A DNA stretch of 64,000 nucleotides from Chitinolyticbacter meiyuanensis (GTDB lineage Bacteria > Pseudomonadota > Gammaproteobacteria > Burkholderiales > Chitinibacteraceae), in contig NZ_CP041335.1 in the NCBI RefSeq assembly GCF_008033135.1, positions 186,001-250,000 on the forward strand. Direction: 5' to 3'. The position numbers were made by a program, and so were the translations under genes. The notes beneath the pieces are model-generated. The model had not been told where the DNA came from and searched no databases. It saw only the letters and a program-made list of their open reading frames with translations. Below, piece after piece: positions 62,920-64,000 of this stretch (the first letter of the stretch is position 1; each line of letters begins with the position of its first letter).

Positions 62920-64000
62920 TCAGAGCCGGTACAGCGCCTTGATCAGGTCGAGCGCGGCCTGCTCCTCGCGGCTGATCTTGCCGAACAGCCCGCCGGAGGC
63001 ACTGGCCGCGGCGTGGCCAAGGTTGTACAGCTGCTGCTTGCTGTAGCGCGCCTGTACATTGTCCAGCTGCGCATCGAGGATGCTGCCGACCGCGCCGATG
63101 AACGCCGCCAGCTGCTCCAGCGGCTCGCCGTCGCCGGTCTGCAGCGCATCGGCCACCTGTTGCAGGTATTGCTCCGGTGCTTGCTGCACCAGCGGCAGAA
63201 TATCGCGCACCGCCACACCGAACGGATTGTCGATGGCGGCGAGGCGCTGGATTTCCCGCTGCAGGCTCTGCCGCTCCTTGTCGTCGATCCGCCCGTCGAC
63301 GCCAGCCACCAGCAGGAAGATCAGGCCGGGGGCGTGCTGTAGCAACCACTGCTCAGCCTGTGCGTTGTCGCTTGCTGGCGGTCCGCCTGCCTCGACCACC
63401 AGGTGTGGCCGGGCCGCCTCCAGCAGGCTGGCCCAGGCTGCCATGTCGAGGGCAGGGCAGTCGAGCAGGTCCTCGGAAATCCATTCGGCGCGCTCGCCCA
63501 GCAAGGCAACCAGCCGCTCGAACGGCAGCAGTGCCAGCCCGTCGTCGTCCCCCTGGTAGAGCGCGACCAGCTCGGCCCGCTCCCACAGCAGGCTGCGCGT
63601 TTCCGGTGCGTAGGTAGTGATGCGCTGCGCCACGCCCTCGCGTTCCACCACCATCACCTGGGGCTGGAACAGCCCGGCTTCCTCCGGATAGTTGAAGCGC
63701 TGGATCTTGTCGAACCAGCGATGGGCAATGCGCTTGGGCTCGCGCAGCAGGTCGGCGCGCAAGCGCGGCCCGGCATGCAGCGTGCGATCGAGCGTGGTGA
63801 GCTGGATGCTGGGATGCTCGCCGCGCAGGTACTGGCTCAGCACCATTTTCAGCGTGCTGCTGGCATGGCCCTTGGCCCATTCGGCATCGTACTTGGCACG
63901 AAAATCCGCCAGCGCCAGCGGTTCATCGTCCTCCGGCGCGATGGCGCTGCCGGCCAGATGGGCAAAGCCCATCGCAAAGCGCAGCGCCAGGATGTAGTCG
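62920..64000 (-). CDS. Large hypothetical protein, 5' end outside the window
   Basis: At least 359 residues are visible; the frame is open to the window edge, so the start is not included. The N-terminal visible part is mixed; the C-terminal 130 residues (LLVAGVDGRIDDKERQSLQREI, then DALQTGDGEPLEQLAAFIGAVG) look like a TerB-like or tellurite-resistance-type helical domain, but I am not certain. It converges with the GGDEF gene, with four bases between the two stop codons. Confidence 0.6.
   Translation of the reverse strand, partial: DYILALRFAMGFAHLAGSAIAPEDDEPLALADFRAKYDAEWAKGHASSTLKMVLSQYLRGEHPSIQLTTLDRTLHAGPRLRADLLREPKRIAHRWFDKIQRFNYPEEAGLFQPQVMVVEREGVAQRITTYAPETRSLLWERAELVALYQGDDDGLALLPFERLVALLGERAEWISEDLLDCPALDMAAWASLLEAARPHLVVEAGGPPASDNAQAEQWLLQHAPGLIFLLVAGVDGRIDDKERQSLQREIQRLAAIDNPFGVAVRDILPLVQQAPEQYLQQVADALQTGDGEPLEQLAAFIGAVGSILDAQLDNVQARYSKQQLYNLGHAAASASGGLFGKISREEQAALDLIKALYRL

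Overview
The window looks like the chromosome of a GC-rich betaproteobacterium, most likely a chitin-associated member of the Neisseriales (Chitinibacteraceae-like). This is inference from gene content: a chitin-binding secreted metalloprotease, a GH18-family protein, a PEP-CTERM surface protein, a GH114 glycosidase, prmC-grxD, slyX, aceK and several c-di-GMP enzymes. No rRNA, tRNA, CRISPR array, insertion sequence or prophage was recognised. Most genes are ordinary chromosomal genes; the clearly accessory part is an Rhs island of about 10 kb.

0-8 kb: a membrane GGDEF protein, a PfkB-type kinase, a PAS-PAS-GGDEF protein, a GyrI-like effector-binding protein, a probable caspase-like (clan CD) cysteine protease at 4.3-5.4 kb, and oligopeptidase B. 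8-15 kb: a PEP-CTERM protein with a DNRLRE-like domain, a GH18 protein whose catalytic acids are all replaced, a NemR/NemA-like electrophile-response locus with two matching operators, and a secreted chitin-binding, crystallin-containing metzincin. 15-27 kb: housekeeping genes (prmC, grxD, folE next to a BLUF photoreceptor gene, aceK, M48 protease, PLD-like nuclease, methyltransferase, BaiN-type flavoprotein) and an MFS transporter that seems to have lost about a quarter of its length.

27.1-37.3 kb: the island. Three consecutive genes with separate signal peptides encode one Rhs/YD-repeat shell in pieces. Two alternative front halves end in almost identical segments of about 195 residues. A back half carries the Rhs core and a C-terminal WHH-type HNH nuclease tip, followed directly by a small cytosolic protein that is probably its immunity protein. 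A displaced Rhs fragment with an in-frame stop lies downstream. Copies of a dispersed repeat flank the island. Each of the three copies begins just after the 3' end of a gene, in the same orientation relative to it, and contains a hairpin whose two arms differ between copies with pairing kept.

37-48 kb: SDR enzyme, crystallin-GH114 glycosidase, nitroreductase divergent from a LysR regulator, class D beta-lactamase divergent from an unrecognised helical-repeat protein, slyX, uppP, gabD and a YidB-like gene. 48-55.4 kb: a minus-strand operon of two tandem DUF2298 membrane proteins, a GT2 polyprenyl-phosphate glycosyltransferase, a flippase-like membrane protein and an FAD oxidoreductase; the last four genes overlap by 4 bases each. 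This suggests a lipid-linked sugar pathway. 55.5-61.2 kb: a YkgJ-like gene antisense to the tail of a Nudix gene, then an imelysin, di-haem oxidoreductase, imelysin, DUF1513 locus of the iron-related type. The window ends with a third GGDEF protein and a partial unrecognised gene.
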